DNA of 64,000 bases, taken from assembly GCF_017591425.1 (NCBI RefSeq), contig NW_024465369.1:31333501-31397500 (forward strand). Direction: 5' to 3'. The stretch comes from Ochotona curzoniae (lineage: Eukaryota > Chordata > Mammalia > Lagomorpha > Ochotonidae). Shown piece after piece: positions 22,210-36,500 of the stretch; position 1 is the stretch's first letter; every line of letters starts with the position of its first letter. A program made the translations under genes and the position numbers. The notes beneath the pieces are model-generated. The model ran no database searches and was not told the origin of the DNA. It saw only the letters and a program-made list of their open reading frames with translations.

Positions 22210-25200
22210 AACATTTCCATATAGAATAGAAAATTGCAAAAATTTGACAAGTTACAAAGTAAACATATCCAAAATCTATTCGAATGTGCATTGTATTTTG
22301 CAATTTTTGTGATGTGTTTCTGTAATATCTCTACTAAATAAAACATTGGACGTCCAACAAACACAAAACCTGCCTCATTTGAGAAGAATTTTCAAAATTC
22401 TGATTACTGTAGCCTCTTAAGTTTTATACTTTAATACTTGTCAATATAGAAATCACTCTACTACCACGTTGGTTTCTGGATAAATCAATAGCCATTCCAA
22501 TGCTATTTGTACTGACTGAATAAAACAATGTTTAACTTGATATTTCCCAGTAGATTAATACAACAGTGCTACTTTTGGGTTATAAATTTGGAATACCTGG
22601 AAACAAATATCCACAGTGTATTTTTCCCCTAATGATAAAACTAGATGTTTATTAATAATCCAGGGTGATTTATTCCTTAGAGGATGATCAGAAACCTGTG
22701 TTTGTGATCATTTGACTCTTAGTGCCCAACCTGTATAATCCATTGTGTTGTTTAATCAAAATATTTTGTCCTATGTTCAGTGAATTGCTTTCAAGATCTG
22801 TTAAAAAATTATTCAGATTTCAAGAAAGATATAATCAAAGGAAGGATTTCTAATAAGTGATGCCTACATATATTTTTAAGACCATGGTAGGGAAACATAC
22901 TTCTGTGTTTTCTGATCCCACAGTTTTATCTCATGTTTGGATAATCAGAGGAGCAACTCCATATTAAGTATTATTTATTTGCCTTCCCCACCCTCCACGC
23001 CCCCCTGACACATCTCCTAGCCTTGTTAGCTGCTTTGGCAAGTGAGGTGGTGAAGGAGTTGAAGTGAGAGTGGACAATCAACTGGATTTTATTGTTAGAA
23101 TGATAAGGAATCTTAATTGAGCAGCACTAACCTCAACTCTTCGCATTGGAATAATACACAGCTCAAAATGGCCCTTTTCTTAATTTTTTTTGTTTATGCC
23201 ATCTTTAATTTGTACTTTCAACATTGTTTCCTAAGAGTCAGCTATTGCATTTTCCCCACCAAATTAATTTAACTTTCATATCTGAGATTACATAGTTCAC
23301 TTCAAAATAACTTTGGCTTGAAATCCTTTAAAGATGCATATATGTGTGTTTTGATTGGTGATTAACTGAAAATGTCTTCACTATGTGGGATTGCGATGTT
23401 TATATGAATCACATTTCTGGGTTAGCAGTCTACACAGGGATTGACAATAGAGAAACTGTTAAATATGCAGTAGAGAGGCTATTGGGTTCTAGAATATTCT
23501 TAAATTACTCTAGTTGTAATTCATAGAGCATTGCCATTTCTTTTAGGTTACTTAACTGATTCCCTCAAAATTTGCAAATAATTGCTTTGATAAATCCTTT
23601 TTTGTGTGTGATTCTAGTATATGTTGGCATTGCTAATGGCCTTTGATTTTTGTGCTCAGTGGAAGATGTACAAAACCAGTGAAGATTTCTTTCTGTTATT
23701 AGTAGGCAGACATTGAGTTTATTAATAGTGGTGTCAACAAATAATTCAAATGTATTTGTTAGTTAGCATTTAGAGCAAGTCTGTGTATCTTTTAGTACTT
23801 TATTGTACTTTGGTCCAGATGGCAATAGTTTTCATCATACTGAGATTTTTATATTAAATTTCTGTAGAAATTTGTTGAGTTTGCCTTCATTAAAAGGTAC
23901 TTTATGTATGTCCCATATAATTGTTTTAAAGAAAGAAAATAGGTATTTTTCTGTCTACCTTTAATTTTGTTTACTGTTGCTACTCTACTTTGGAATCATA
24001 CTTTGACAATTGAAAAAACTTCATGGACTGTAGGCTGATAACCTATTTATTGTAAAAAGTTGCGCTTTGTTACAAATATTTACAGGATTAGTAGAGTAAG
24101 CAAAAAGAAGTGCATCTTTAGCTGGCTGCCATCTTTAGTGGTCTTCCCAGCTGCATCAAAGGGAGTGAGACAAGTGAAAATTCACTGGCCTGTTGTGTGA
24201 CAAGGTATGAAGTATTAAAGGAAAAGGAAAGCAAGTCATAATTAGAAATCCCATAAGCAGGGTTCAGAGGAAGTCGTGGGATTTTTTTGTTACAGGAGGA
24301 GTGAAGTAGTTCAGGGGTTGAGACTTTTTTTTTAAAAGCAAGTTTCGTTTTTCTAAAACCACATGCTCTGTGTTCCCCTTTTGTGTGATTAATGAATTGG
24401 GCATTTCCATGTGGGGATATTCAATGTTGTGGCTGCTCTCTGTGAAAGGAGAAAATAGTGAAGTTAATGCACTTCTTTTCATAGCTCAGAAGTCACTGTG
24501 ATGTATATTTTTTTAATGAAATTTACAAGTAAAATTGTTGTCTTCTCAATTGTAAAACTAGCTTCAAAATGCTGCTTCTCTATTAGTTTAGTAACTGTTG
24601 AACTGTTTTCTGCATTTTACAAACTTTAAACTTCAAAACTGTATTAATTTTTATAGTTAAACATTGTATTAAATAAACTATGCTCTGTCAACAGATTGCT
24701 TTTGTATTTTTTAAAGTGTTACTAGTTTTTTGACCCTTATTTTTATTGAAAATCAGATAATGAAAATAAACCAACTGAAATACTTCTATCTTACCCATGG
24801 GGATGAAAGTTACATTTATTATGAGAAAGCTGAACAAAGAGAATATTGGATTTCTTTAAAAGTTCAGCTGTTGGCCACAGTGACAATGTTCAGGTTTAAG
24901 AATGTTTAGTATAAATGTATAGTTTTAATGCTTCAGATTGCACAGTGTCTTTTGGGTACACACACTTTTAAGGTTAATCTTAAGGAGTCTACATTACTAT
25001 CTAGTAGAATACCACTTTTTCTCAGCATTGAGTAGACTAATATATTCTGTGCTTGTCAGTTTTAATATGTATAATTGTGAGGCCATATACAAATTTAATT
25101 TTGTAAAACCTTTTGTTTCACTTAAATTAGACATTTAGGGGGAAATTTGCCTAGTTAACTTGAAAGTTAAAACACACAGTGAGGATATAACATTCTGAAC

Positions 25201-25390
25201 AATCGGGTTTGCATGTGTTAACAGGTAAGTAAGAGCACTAAACTCCTGCCATCTGGAGTGCCAGTGTGAGTGTTGCATAGGAGCTGTACAAACTATTAAA
25301 TATTAAAATACTTTTGAAATCAAATTTGCCTTTTCTGATAACCTCCCATATTTCTTTTGCTAAAGCTATAACTGTTGATAATGATTTTTA
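22210..25390. other. Repeat-poor AT-rich sequence downstream of PPIG
   Basis: No gene or repeat was recognised. Candidate distal PPIG 3' UTR, with AATAAA at 24672 and near 24766. Confidence 0.4.
24672..24677 (+). terminator. PPIG: Candidate distal PPIG polyadenylation signal
   Basis: An AATAAA lies in AT-rich, repeat-poor DNA about 3.9 kb after the PPIG stop. A second AATAAA occurs near 24766. The long repeat-poor stretch from 22210 to 25400 would fit a conserved extended 3' UTR, but this is inference. Confidence 0.3.
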
Positions 25391-25399
25391 CGCTTTTTC

Positions 25400-25722
25400 T
25401 AAGGATTTATTTATTTTTATAGGAAAGTCAGATATACAAAGAGGAGAGACAGAGAGGAAGATCTTCGATCCACTGGTTTCACTCACCAAGTGACCGCAAC
25501 GGCAAGTACTGCGCTGATCCGAAGCAAGGAACCAGGAAACTCCTCCAGGTCTCCCATGCACCTGCAGGGTCCCAAGGCTTTGTGGCCAAACTTGACTGCT
25601 TTCCTAGGCCACAAGCAGGGAGCTGAATGGCAAGTGGAGCAGCCAGGATTAGAACCGGCACGTATATGGGATCCTGGCATGTTCAAGGTGAGGACTTTAG
25701 CTGCTAGGCCACAGCGCCGGGC
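25400..25722 (-). mobile_element. C-type SINE, full length
   Basis: AAGGATTTATTTATTTTTAT to CCACAGCGCCGGGCCC. Confidence 0.92.
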
Positions 25723-25994
25723 CCTATACCTTTTGTTAGTATTCAAGACACCTTGTTTTCACAGTTTGCCTTCAGAGTGATTTTATATACAGGTATCTTG
25801 CCAAACTGCCACATCACAACAGTTGGGTTTTTGCTTTGTGTGATGTACTACTATGTTTTTTTCACTGAATTGTTTTGTGATTAATCTTAATTTTGTTTTT
25901 AATGTGCTCAACGTTAGAAAGCCTAGCCCAGTTATAACTAAAGTTATGTAGTTAAGGACAAAATGCTAGTTACTTGTGTGTGTGTTTTCTCCCC

Positions 25995-26300
25995 TTATGA
26001 TTTATTTTGTATTTCAAAGTCAGTTATTGGGGATGGGGGATAGAGATTGAGAGATCTTTCTTCTAGTGGTTCACTCCCCAAATGGCTACAATGGCCAAAG
26101 CTGACCTGGTCTAAAACTGGAAGTTTCTGGAAGTGTCCCACATAAGTGCAAGTGCCCAAGGCTTGAACCCTCTTCTGCTACCTTCACAGACTGTTAGCAC
26201 GGAGCTGGGTTGGAAGTGAAGCAGCTGAAATGAACTGATACCCACATAGGATGCTTGCAGTGCAGGTGGAAGATTAACTAATAAGCCACTGCACTGGCCC
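25995..26300 (-). mobile_element. C-type SINE, diverged
   Basis: ATTTCAAAGTCAGTTATTGG to CACTGCACTGGCCC. Confidence 0.75.
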
Positions 26301-26424
26301 TGTAACCTGTGTTTTAAGTTACCCTATACTCATCTAACAAATGTATGTCCTTAACCCTTTTGTAAAAATGTTTATTTCTCAGTGCAAAGATAGATCTAAA
26401 ATTAGTGACTACAGTAGTCATATT

Positions 26425-26684
26425 TTTATTTAGAAAAAAAATGATTTGAAAGGCCAGAATACAGAGAAGAGAGAGACTAGTTCGTTCACTCTGCAGTGGC
26501 CAGAGATGGGCTGATTTGGTGATCCAGGAGCTTCTTCCAGGCTCCCACATGGGTGCAGGTGCCAGAGGACTTCAGCCGTCTGCTTCCCATGCCATAAGTA
26601 GGGAAATGGATTGGACAAGGGGAGCAGCCGGGACTCCTGGTGCATGTAAAACAAGGATTTATCTACTGGGTCAGACGCAACGCC
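26425..26684 (-). mobile_element. C-type SINE, diverged
   Basis: ATGATTTGAAAGGCCAGAATAC to TCAGACGCAACGCC. Confidence 0.7.
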
Positions 26685-26715
26685 TATAATGAATGTACAT
26701 TATAAACTCGCCACA

Positions 26716-27040
26716 GGGCCCAGCGCGGTGGCCTAGCAGCTAAAGTCCTTGCCTTGAACACACCAGGATCCCATATGGGTGCCAGCTCTAATCCTGGCAG
26801 CCCTACTTCCCTTCCATATCCCTGCTTGTGGCCTGGGAAAGCAGTCGAGGACGCCGCAAAGCCTTGGGACCCTGCACCCATGTGGGAGACCTGGAAGAAT
26901 CTCCTGGCTTCTGGCTTCAGATAGGCTCAGCTTGGGCCATTGCAGTCACTTGATGAGTGAAATCAGTGGATCAAAGATCTTCCTCTCTTTCTCTCCTCTT
27001 TGTATATCTAACTTTCCTATAAAATAAATCTTAAAAAAAA
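26716..27040 (+). mobile_element. C-type SINE, full length
   Basis: AGGGCCCAGCGCGGTGGCCTAG to CCTATAAAATAAATCTT. It lies just past the CFAP210 3' end. Confidence 0.92.
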
Positions 27041-27109
27041 ACAATAAGAAAAGGAAATCTAGAATGATTAACCTTGTGTTTTCTAAACAACCAGTAAATA
27101 TATTGTAAA

Positions 27110-27220
27110 GTCAGACAATTGGGGTAAGCAGCTTTATTAACAAGTTATAAGAATATGGTCCATTTACATTTGTAGCTCATTTTCTATAAACATGGTCATT
27201 TCAATCTTAAAATAATTTTT
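27110..27220 (-). terminator. CFAP210: CFAP210 3' UTR with AATAAA
   Basis: On the minus strand an AATAAA (plus-strand TTTATT at 27133-27138) occurs about 83 bases after the stop codon. The 3' UTR is therefore very short. A + strand SINE lies immediately beyond at about 26716-27040. Confidence 0.7.
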
Positions 27221-27565
27221 CTACCATGTAAAACCCAGCCTTCCCTTTGACTTTTGAAAATTATTATATTTTGATCCTTGAGAGTTATAAAACGGAAGCT
27301 GGACTCCAGTATTATCATTAGCTTGATAGCTGGGTCTTAATCTTCCTCTGTCCACAAAAACTGGTCCACGGCCACCTCCGGGTCCTTCCTGTGCAGCTTT
27401 TACCAGAGGATATATGTATTTATTTGTTGATTCAGACTCAAACTTAATTACTTCCCTGGCATAATCCTGAAATTCTTTCTCCTTTTCAGCAGCAAGAGCT
27501 TCAGTAAGTTTGTAATAATCCAGTTCTGCTTGTTTTGCTTGTATTGCATTTAATTTATTTTTGGC
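27221..27565 (-). CDS. CFAP210: CFAP210 terminal coding exon 9
   Basis: The acceptor is CTAATTAG. It encodes [20 protein letters not shown], then [20 protein letters not shown], then [20 protein letters not shown], and finally [10 protein letters not shown] with TAG at 27223-27221. The coiled coil gives way to a Gly/Pro/Arg-rich tail. Confidence 0.95.
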   Translation of the reverse strand, partial: AKNKLNAIQAKQAELDYYKLTEALAAEKEKEFQDYAREVIKFESESTNKYIYPLVKAAQEGPGGGRGPVFVDRGRLRPSYQANDNTGVQLPFYNSQGSKYNNFQKSKGRLGFTW

Positions 27566-30500
27566 CTAATTAGGAAAGAGAAAATACGATTTTTGTTAAA
27601 ATATCAATTTTCTAAAAATGGGTATCATTTTCTGAGGTACAATTTTCTAAATTCAATTCATATTTTAAAAGTTTTGATTGAACTCCAAAACTTGGTTTTG
27701 GAACTCACGTTTCTCATGTCCAAAGTGTGGATTAGTAAAACTTAACATTGGGCATTTATGATCCATGTTCAAACAAGTAACACGCGTGAAACTCAGTTCA
27801 GAAACTCAGCTGATTATTTATAGACACACTTCAGTCATTTTTGCTATAAACTTTGGTGGTTTGGTAGGTGTAACGATCGTTGTCAGCCTAACCTGTGCAT
27901 TATCCTGAAGGAATTCAATCAACTCCCCAGCATTCTGGGTCAACCCAAGACACAGTATTTCCCAGAGAACGAGATTAATTCATCAGCAAATATCTCAAAG
28001 AATTATACATTATGAAGTTGAAGCCATACTGACATTTATCAATGTAAGTTAACCAGAATAATTACTATTTCCCAAAAGCCAATTTACAGTGTTCATAAAA
28101 ACAATTTTTTACCTGTTCATGTTATATATTGAATAGATTTATTTTAGTAACTTTTCTATGACATTTTGGGTAACTTTCCATTTTGTCTTAATTAGCAATT
28201 TTCAACTGCTGAGTTTATAAAAAATAAGTTATTTTGTGTACTTAAGAATATATGTAGTGGTCCTGACAGTATTTTTCAAAATCAAAAAATTAGGCAAATA
28301 TAAATCAGTAGCCCAAAAAGTATTTTCCATAGATTGAAATTTGATAGAACAGAGAAACCATATGAATATCAAATTTCTGTTAGTGCTGAAATTCAAATTA
28401 AAAGCTTAAATGCTGTTTGTAGAATTGATATCAGAATGCTAATAGTTTGAAAAAAAATACAAGGTATGATTCAAGGGGCAGGGCCTTGGTGCAGCAGTAT
28501 AGCCATATCAGAGAGTTTCTATCTTAGCTATGTTCGCAGTTCAGCTTTTATATGCACACATTAGGGGTGAAAAAGTGACAAGTTGTGCTCATGCCAACCA
28601 TCTTGGAGACCCTGGACTGAGTTCCTGGCTCCTGGCTTCAGCCTGGCCCAGCCATCATCACTATTGGTGGATTGAAGCTGCATTAAGTGTAAATCTTTTT
28701 TTTTTTTAATTAAACACAGGGCCCAGTGCTACAGCCTGCTGGCCAAAGTCCTTGCCTTGCATGTGCTGAGATCCATGTGGGTGCCAATTTATGACTGACC
28801 ATCCAGCTCCCTGCATGTAGCCTGGAAAAGCATTGGAGGACAGCCTAAAGCCTTAGGAATCTATACCCACACAGGAAACCCAGGGAAGGCTGGCTTCTGG
28901 CTCCAGATTGGCTCAGCTTCAGCCACTGCAAATAAATCTTTCAAAAAAAATTTAAATACTGGGGCCCAGTGTAGTAGCCTAGTGGCTAAAATGTTCTCAC
29001 CTGGCACATACCAGGATCCCATATAGGTGCCAATTCTAATCCCGGCAGCTCCACTTCCCATCCAGCTCCCTGCTTGTAGCCTGGGAAGGCAGTTGAGGAC
29101 GGCCCAAAGCTTTGGGACCCTTCCTGTGTAAGCGTAGATTTACAGAGAGAAGGAGAAACAGGAAGAACTGCCCACAGGTCCACTTCACAAGCAGCCACGA
29201 TGGCTGGAGCTGAGCCAACCCGAAGCCCCAAGCCAGTAGCTTCATCCATATCTCCCACGTGGGCAAAGGGTTCCAGGTCCTTTGACCATCCTTGACTGCT
29301 TTCTCTGGCCACAAAAAAAGAGCTGCCTGAGGAAGTGGAGCAAACAATAGGGAGTGGCACCCATATGGGATATCAGCAGATGCAAGACGAAGATTCAACC
29401 ACTAGACCATCTCACTGGGTCCCAAAATCTTTAAGAAAAAAAAAAACTATTAAAAACAAGTATTCCATTTCTGTCTGAATGCCACTGCCATCCTTTTGGT
29501 GCATCTGGTGAAACCCTGTAAATCTTAGACAGCGATGACAGTTCCCATTCAGGTTAGGTGGTAGAGCTACTGGAAATTGTCCTGGAGATTCTGGAAGTGA
29601 GCTGGGGGTGTAACAGCTGAAGTTATATGCCCTCCAGTCATCCCTCCTTTGTCCATGGGCCCTCTTCTGCCAGGTGTGCTATCAGGAAACTGGATCAGAA
29701 GCGGAAGTGCCAGGAATTGAACTGACACTCCTACATGGGATACCAGCATCACAAATAGTGGCTTAACGTGCTGCACCACAATGTTGGTGACCACTGACAC
29801 TGTACAACAATCAGGAGCCAAAGACAGACCTTAGGAATATGCTCAGTTAATTTTCAGTATAACTCCCAGGGTCATTCATTGAAGAAAGTTTTGTTTACTA
29901 AATTGTTCTAGAATAACTGAACATCTGAAAAAAAATCTTTTATCTGATACCATAAATCAAACAAAAGTGATTCAAAAAGGTTATACTCAACATTTTTTTT
30001 TAAGTTGTAGAAAACAATAGGAGAAAACCTTTCATTTTGAGAAGAAGAGAAAATTCTCATTCACTGCTTCCCGCCCCTAAATACCCACAATGGCCGCGGC
30101 TGGACTGCACCTGGCCGAGGGGTGAGCAGCTGATCCAGATGTCCCCTGTATGAGTGCAACAGCCTAGGACTATTGTGCCATTGCCTTCCACTTCCCAGGG
30201 TGCGCATGAGCAGGGTGGAGTCACAAGGTGAATCCAAGCCCTTTGGTATAGGGTCTGAGTGTCCCAGGTACCATCTTTACTAGGTCCAAAACCTGCACCC
30301 GGTACAAAATATGTACAATCTAGTGTAGGTCGGTTTTTTCTGACTTCTGCAAAAAAGCAGGAGACAAGTATTTGCCCTAGATGCCAGTGCACCATTATCA
30401 AAGTGCCTCGGTTAGACAGCCTACTCCGCATCAACTTATGCACATCTCTGAGGAAGTGGCAAGAGCTGCTGAAATTGGGTTCCTGCTGTCTGGGTGTGAG

Positions 30501-33500
30501 TTGGACAGAGCTCACAGCTTGCAGGTTCAGGTTAGGCCACTCTGAGTAGTGTCTGGAAAGTGAACCAAGGATAAGAACATATTCTGTGTGTTCTCTCTCT
30601 CCTCGGTGAGGGTGTGGGTGTTCCTCTGCCCCAAATAACAATTTAAAAATACTTGTTCCTCAGAAGATATCATTAGCAAATGAAAAGACAAGTTGCAAAT
30701 GGAGAAAAGATTTTTAAACATCTGACAAATATTCTTTCTAGAACATATGAACTCTTAAGGCTCAACAGTATTCTAGAAAAATATCCACGTGTTTACAGCC
30801 AAATTTTGACAAGGACACCAAGACCACTCAGTGCAGAGAGGACAGTCACTTCAACAAAAGCTGCGGGTACATCCACATGCAGAATTAAGCTGTCCTCTTA
30901 GGTAAGACCATATGCAAACACTAACTTGGAAGTGGGAGTTTGGTGCAACAGTTAAGCTGCTGCCTGAGTCATTGACTTCCCCTACTAGAGTGTGGAAATT
31001 TGAGTTCCCAGTCTGTTCTCCAACTTCCTGCTAATGTGGACAGCAGGTGATGGCTCTTGCCACTCCTGTTGAAGAGCCAACTGAATTATGAGCCCCCAGC
31101 TTCTGCCTGTCCCAGCCGCCTGGCTGTTAGGGGCTTTAAGGGAATAAATCAACAGATGGGATAGGAGATCTCTTTCATAAACATTAATTTAAAAATTAAC
31201 TCTAAAAAATAATCAAAAACCTAAACTTTAGAGTTAAAACTATAAAATTACTAGAATAAAATATACAGGGAAAATTCCATAATGTTAAGTTTGGAAATGA
31301 TGTCTTAGCTATGACATCAAATGCATTTTTTATAAAGATTTATTTTATTGGAAAGTCAGACACACAGAAAGGAGGAGAGATGGAAAGGAAGATCTTCCGT
31401 CCACCGACCCATTCCCTAAGCGGCCACGATGGCTAGAGCTGTGCTGATCTGAAGCCAGGAGCCAGGAGCCTCTTCTGGGTCTCCCACGCGAGTACAGGGT
31501 CCTAAGACCTCAGGCTGTCCCCAGCCTCTTTCCCAGGCCACAAGCGGAGAGCTGAATGAGAAGCGGCGAAGCTGGGACCATAACTGCAACCATATGGGAT
31601 CACAGTGCATGCGAGGCGAGGACTTTTAGCCACTAGGCTACCGACCCGGGCTCCATCAAATACATTTTTTTAAAAAGAGATTGGATTTAATATAATCAGT
31701 TTAGCAAAAATATCATCAATGGAGTAAAAAAGTAATCCATGGAATCAGAGAAAATAAAAGCTTTCTTACAACCCAACACCACCATCACCAAACCCAATTT
31801 AAAATGGACAAAAACTAGAGTAAACATTATTCAAAAGAAAATCTACAGGTTGGTCTGAAGGTAGTGAGTTATCACAATTAATTGTTCAGTGAGTTACAGC
31901 TCTAATTCTTTGTTCTACACCACCTTGCTCCACTACTGCTCTAGACTAGTCTTAAATACAAACACACACACAAGGTCAGTTAGTGCATGCAAATGAAAAC
32001 CAGTCAGATACTACTTCATACCATTTGGGTGGCCATTTTTAAAAGGAAGGCAAGAAAGAAGGAAAACGGGAAAAGTGTTGTTTGCGGACAGTGGAACCTG
32101 CGTGCATTACTGCTAAGGCTGCAACATGGTCTAACTACTGCAAAAAGCAAGTGTAAGAGCTCATCACATAGAATATGTGATCAGAAACTCAACTCTGGCA
32201 ATAGAGAAAAGAACTGAAAGGACCTGAGCAGATGCCTGTTACCCCGAGTTCACAGAAGTCAGGAGGTGAGAACAACCCAGAAATCTGCTTACAGGTGTAT
32301 GGCTCACAAAGGTGGTGGATGCAGTCAATGGAATATCAAAAAGTAGGAACTACCTGGACAAGCCCCCAAGGGCTGCAGGGACAGGCAGACGGGGAGCTGT
32401 TTACTGTTCAGTGAGTGCAAGCTCTTAGGATTGAGTGACGAAAAAGCCCTGGAGGAAGTTAGTAGCGATGGTCCATGTAAGCATGTATAATGCCCTGAAC
32501 CGTCCGCTTAAAAATGGTGAACACAGTAGATTTGACCCTGGGTATATTTTCCCATGGCAGAATATGTTAGTAAAGATACAACATTAAATGGCAACAGGTT
32601 TGACCAGACACTACACTGCAGAAAGCACACACATGATCAACCAGAACATGAAGACATTCGCGACTGCAGCCCAAGCTAGCACTGCACTAGAACAGCCAAC
32701 ACCAACGGCTGACAACAGTGCCATGTATTTGTGAAGATGGCCAGCAGCCTGTGCTTATACAAAGGCTGGTAGGGTTGGAGAATGACAGAGCCATTTTGGA
32801 AAAATTTTAGTCATACATGACATGATTGCCAGATCCTCTGAGGCCCACCACTCACCAGAAATCTGAAACCCCTAAGATTCCAAGCAACAGTCTATGGAAT
32901 ATTATAAACAGGCAGTAAAGGGAAAGAAGGCAGTAAAAGAAAATGAGCATGTGGCCTGTCACAGGGGGTGGATATTCTTCATTACGTACTAAAGCATGCT
33001 AGCCAGTACAGATCAGTATGTGTGTAAGAGGTAAGTCTAGAATATATGTGTGTGTGAGTGTACGCATACATATATGTTCTTACTCCACAGAACAAATTTC
33101 TGGGGAGGCAGAAACCTAGTACAAAATTCTGTGCTGCATATGTATTGTGAAAAACAACACATAAACATTTAGGAATAATTACCATCTGCTGAATGTGGGC
33201 GTCTTGAATTTCTCGGCGCTCCTTATCAGCTCTGTTTTTTTTCTCCTTTTCATGCTCCTTGAAAATCTGATCTGCTTCCAGGATAGCCATAAGATGTTCT
33301 TTAGACTCTATTTGTCTTTGTCTTTGTTCTTCCTCTTTATTTTTGATCTAGATGTTTAAAGGAAAGGGGAAAAAACAAAACGAGCCTTACAAGTAGCCCA
33401 ACTGGTTTCAAAGCTAAATTCTGTGAGAGGCGAAGCTTTGTTCTTCCAAGGCGCCTTTGCATATCTGTAACACCTTTCCTTTCGTGATACAAAATTACCA

Positions 33501-36500
33501 CCTTGAAAATGAGCCTCCTAGGCACAGCATGATAGTGTAGCAGCTAAAGTCCTCGTGTTGAATGCACTAGGATCCCATATAGGCGCTGGTCCTAATTTCG
33601 GCAGCCCTGCCTCCCATCCAGCTCCTTGCTTATGGCCTGGGAAAGCAGTTGAGGATGGCCTAAACCCTTGGAACCCTGTACTTGCATGGGAAACATGAAG
33701 AGGCTCCTGGCTCCTGGCTTCAGATTGGCTCAGCTACAGCCATTGCAGCTGTTTGGGGAGTGAATTATCAGATGGAATATCTTCCTCTTTGTCTCTCCCT
33801 CTCTGTATATCTGCCTTTCCAATAAATATAAAAATAAACTCAAAAAAAAGACTGAATTTTCAGTCTCCCATATTATTGTGTTGGCAGGGCCAGATCAAAT
33901 GATTTCACACTTACATTGTCCGAGGCCAAATATTTCCCAGTTTTATACAAAAGGAAAAGTCAGGGCCTGGAGCAGTAGCCTAATGACTAAATCCTCGCTT
34001 TGTACATGCCAGGATATGGGTGCAAGTTCATATCCTGGTTGCTCCACTTCCATCCAGCTCCCTGCTTGTGGCATAGCAAAGTAGTTAAGGACAGCCCAAA
34101 GTCTTGGGACCCTGTACCAGCGTGGGAGACCCGGAAGAGGTTTCTGGCTTCCAATCGACTCAGCTCTGGCCGTTGCAGTCATTTGGGGAGTAAACCAGAG
34201 GATGGGAGATTTTTCTCTCTATCTCTCCTCCTCTCCGTACATCTGCCTTTCCAAAAAAAAAAAAAAAATTAATGGCCCGGCACGATGGCACAGTGGTTAA
34301 GGTCCTCGCCTGCCACACCTGGAATCCCATATGGGCACCAGTTCTATCCCGGCAGCCCCGCTTCCCTTCCAGCTCCCTGCCTGTGGCCCGGGAAAGCAGT
34401 CGAGGACGGCCCAAAGCTTTGGGACCCTGTACCCGTGAGACCCAGAAGAGGCTCCTGGCTTCGAATCGGCATAGCATCGGCCGTTGCTGCTCACTTGGGG
34501 AGTGAATCATCGGACGGAAGATCTTCCTCTCTGTCTCTCCTCTCTGTATATCCGCCTTTCCAATAAAAATAAAATAAATCTTTAAAAATAATGTTTTTTT
34601 AAAAAGTCAGCCAGAAGTAATGCAGGAGCAGAAAACTATGCACATAGATGGAGTCCCATATAGTTGGTTTACTTTGGTTTCTTTCCACAGTATTTTTTAA
34701 AAACGGGGAACATTAAATGAAAACACAAATAGAGTGATACAGACAAGTGTACCTTTTAATGGAAAAAACACAAGAATGGAAAAGCAGAATCTTCTTGCAG
34801 TAGGGAAATATTTGTAATGAAAGTTAATCATTACTATCAAGTATACCAATTATTTAGTTAAATGTTACAATAAGCCATAGCACAATGACTCAACTGGCTA
34901 ATCCTCCCCCTAAAAGTGCTGGGATTGCATGTAGGCTCTGGTTCATATCCTGGCTGCTCCATTTCCCAATCAGCTGGTAGCCTAGAAAAGCAGAGGAGGA
35001 TGGCCCAAAACCTTAGGGCCCTGCAACCATGTGGGCAACCCAGAGGAAGCTCCTGGTTCCTGGCTTCAGATTAGCTCAGCTTTGGCCACTGCGTCCATCT
35101 GGGGAATATGGACGTCTGTGGATGCAAGATCTTTGTCTCTCCTTTTCACTGTAAATCTATCTTCACAATAAAAATAAATAAAGCTTAAAAAAAATGTTAC
35201 AAGAGGGCCCGGCAGCGTGGCCTCATGGCTGAAGTCCTTGCCTTGAACGTGCCGGAATTTCATATGGGCGCTGGTTCTGATCCTGGCAGCTCCACTTCGC
35301 ATCTGGCTCCCTGCTTGTGGCCTAGGAAAGCAGTTGAGGACTGGCTACTGGCTTTGGATCGGCACAGCACTGGCCGTTGCAGTCACTTGGGGAGTGAATC
35401 AGCGGACAGAGGATCTTTCTCGCTCTCTCTCTTCCTCTCTGTATATCTGACTTTGTTAATTTGTGATGAAAATAAATAAATCTTTAAAAAAAATGCTGCA
35501 AGAGTCAGCTGTATGATATGTTTCTTTAAATGATTAAGAAAATTTAAATGTAATACAGTAATTTTTAGCTGATTTTAAAAATTTAAGAAATTTTATTTTT
35601 CTTTAAGAAATATTTTAAGTATATAACAATCTTTGCAGCGGAAAGGTTATGAAATATAGAATTTCTTTGCATCTATAAACATATTTTAAAATACATATTC
35701 AGTTATCTAAAAGACAAAGAGGTAGACACAAAGATCTCCCATCCACTTCTGTTCACTCACCAAATGCCACAATTCTAGAGCTGGGTCAGGCCAAAGCTAG
35801 GAGCTGAGAAGTCATTCTAGGTCTCCCAGGTTGGCAGAGGGTACCAGCCGCTTGGGCCATCACCTGCTGCCTAGCTGTCGGGGTGGGCATGAGGAGCAGG
35901 AAGCTGGGGCCAGAGCTGGGACTGGAAGCCAGGTTGTCCGACATGCAGGCATCCCGAGGTGCTTCCAGACGCTTAGGATGATTGTCCACCTGTACCTTCT
36001 GTTAGAGAGTAAACGTTTTCTGATTCCAAGATTCTAGGAAAATATAATACAGTGTCTGTCTCATCTCCAGCTAGTTTTTAGAGGAAAAGGTACTAGAAAT
36101 CAAAAGTGGAAACGTCTGAAATCTATCTATTCTTCATTATTATAATAGAACACTTTACCACAATGTCTCTGTATTCTGCAATAGCATTTAATTCTGCTTG
36201 CTTTTTTTCATATTTTTCTTTTTCTCTTTTTTCCCATTCAGCTTCAATTTCTGCAATGTCTCTGGCAATAATCAAATCTTCATTGTCCAGTTTTTCTTTC
36301 ATTAGTTCACTCAAGAAATTATTTATTCTTTCTCTTCGTTCTTCCATCAGCCTATAACAAAATAATCATTCTTGTTACATCTCTACGAGCAACCTTTTCA
36401 TGCATCCAATATGATTTAAAGAGTCATGTATTTTACAAATTGTAGTTTTATAAAACAAAAAGGACCCCCATACTCCAAATATGTAATTGTTTTTATAAGT

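Larger units (their letters stand above)
30665..32960 (+). repeat. LINE-1 ORF2 3' end and 3' UTR, interrupted by SINEs
   Basis: The pieces in order are GAACATATGAACTCTTAAGG, ACAACCCAACACCACCATC, AAATGGACAAAAACTAGAG and AATGAAAACCAGTCAGATAC. They follow the mammalian L1 ORF2-end to 3' UTR order on the plus strand. SINEs at about 30930 and 31331 interrupt it. It lies in CFAP210 intron 8 and is decayed. Confidence 0.75.

Noticed and set aside
21919..22364. Polyproline and polyglycine open frames of 100-120 codons
   Set aside because: They are translations of the near-pure C/G run in all frames and carry no protein signal.
30057..30641. 194-codon open frame on the minus strand
   Set aside because: It spans an old SINE fragment and flanking unassigned sequence. 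No splice or protein-family support.
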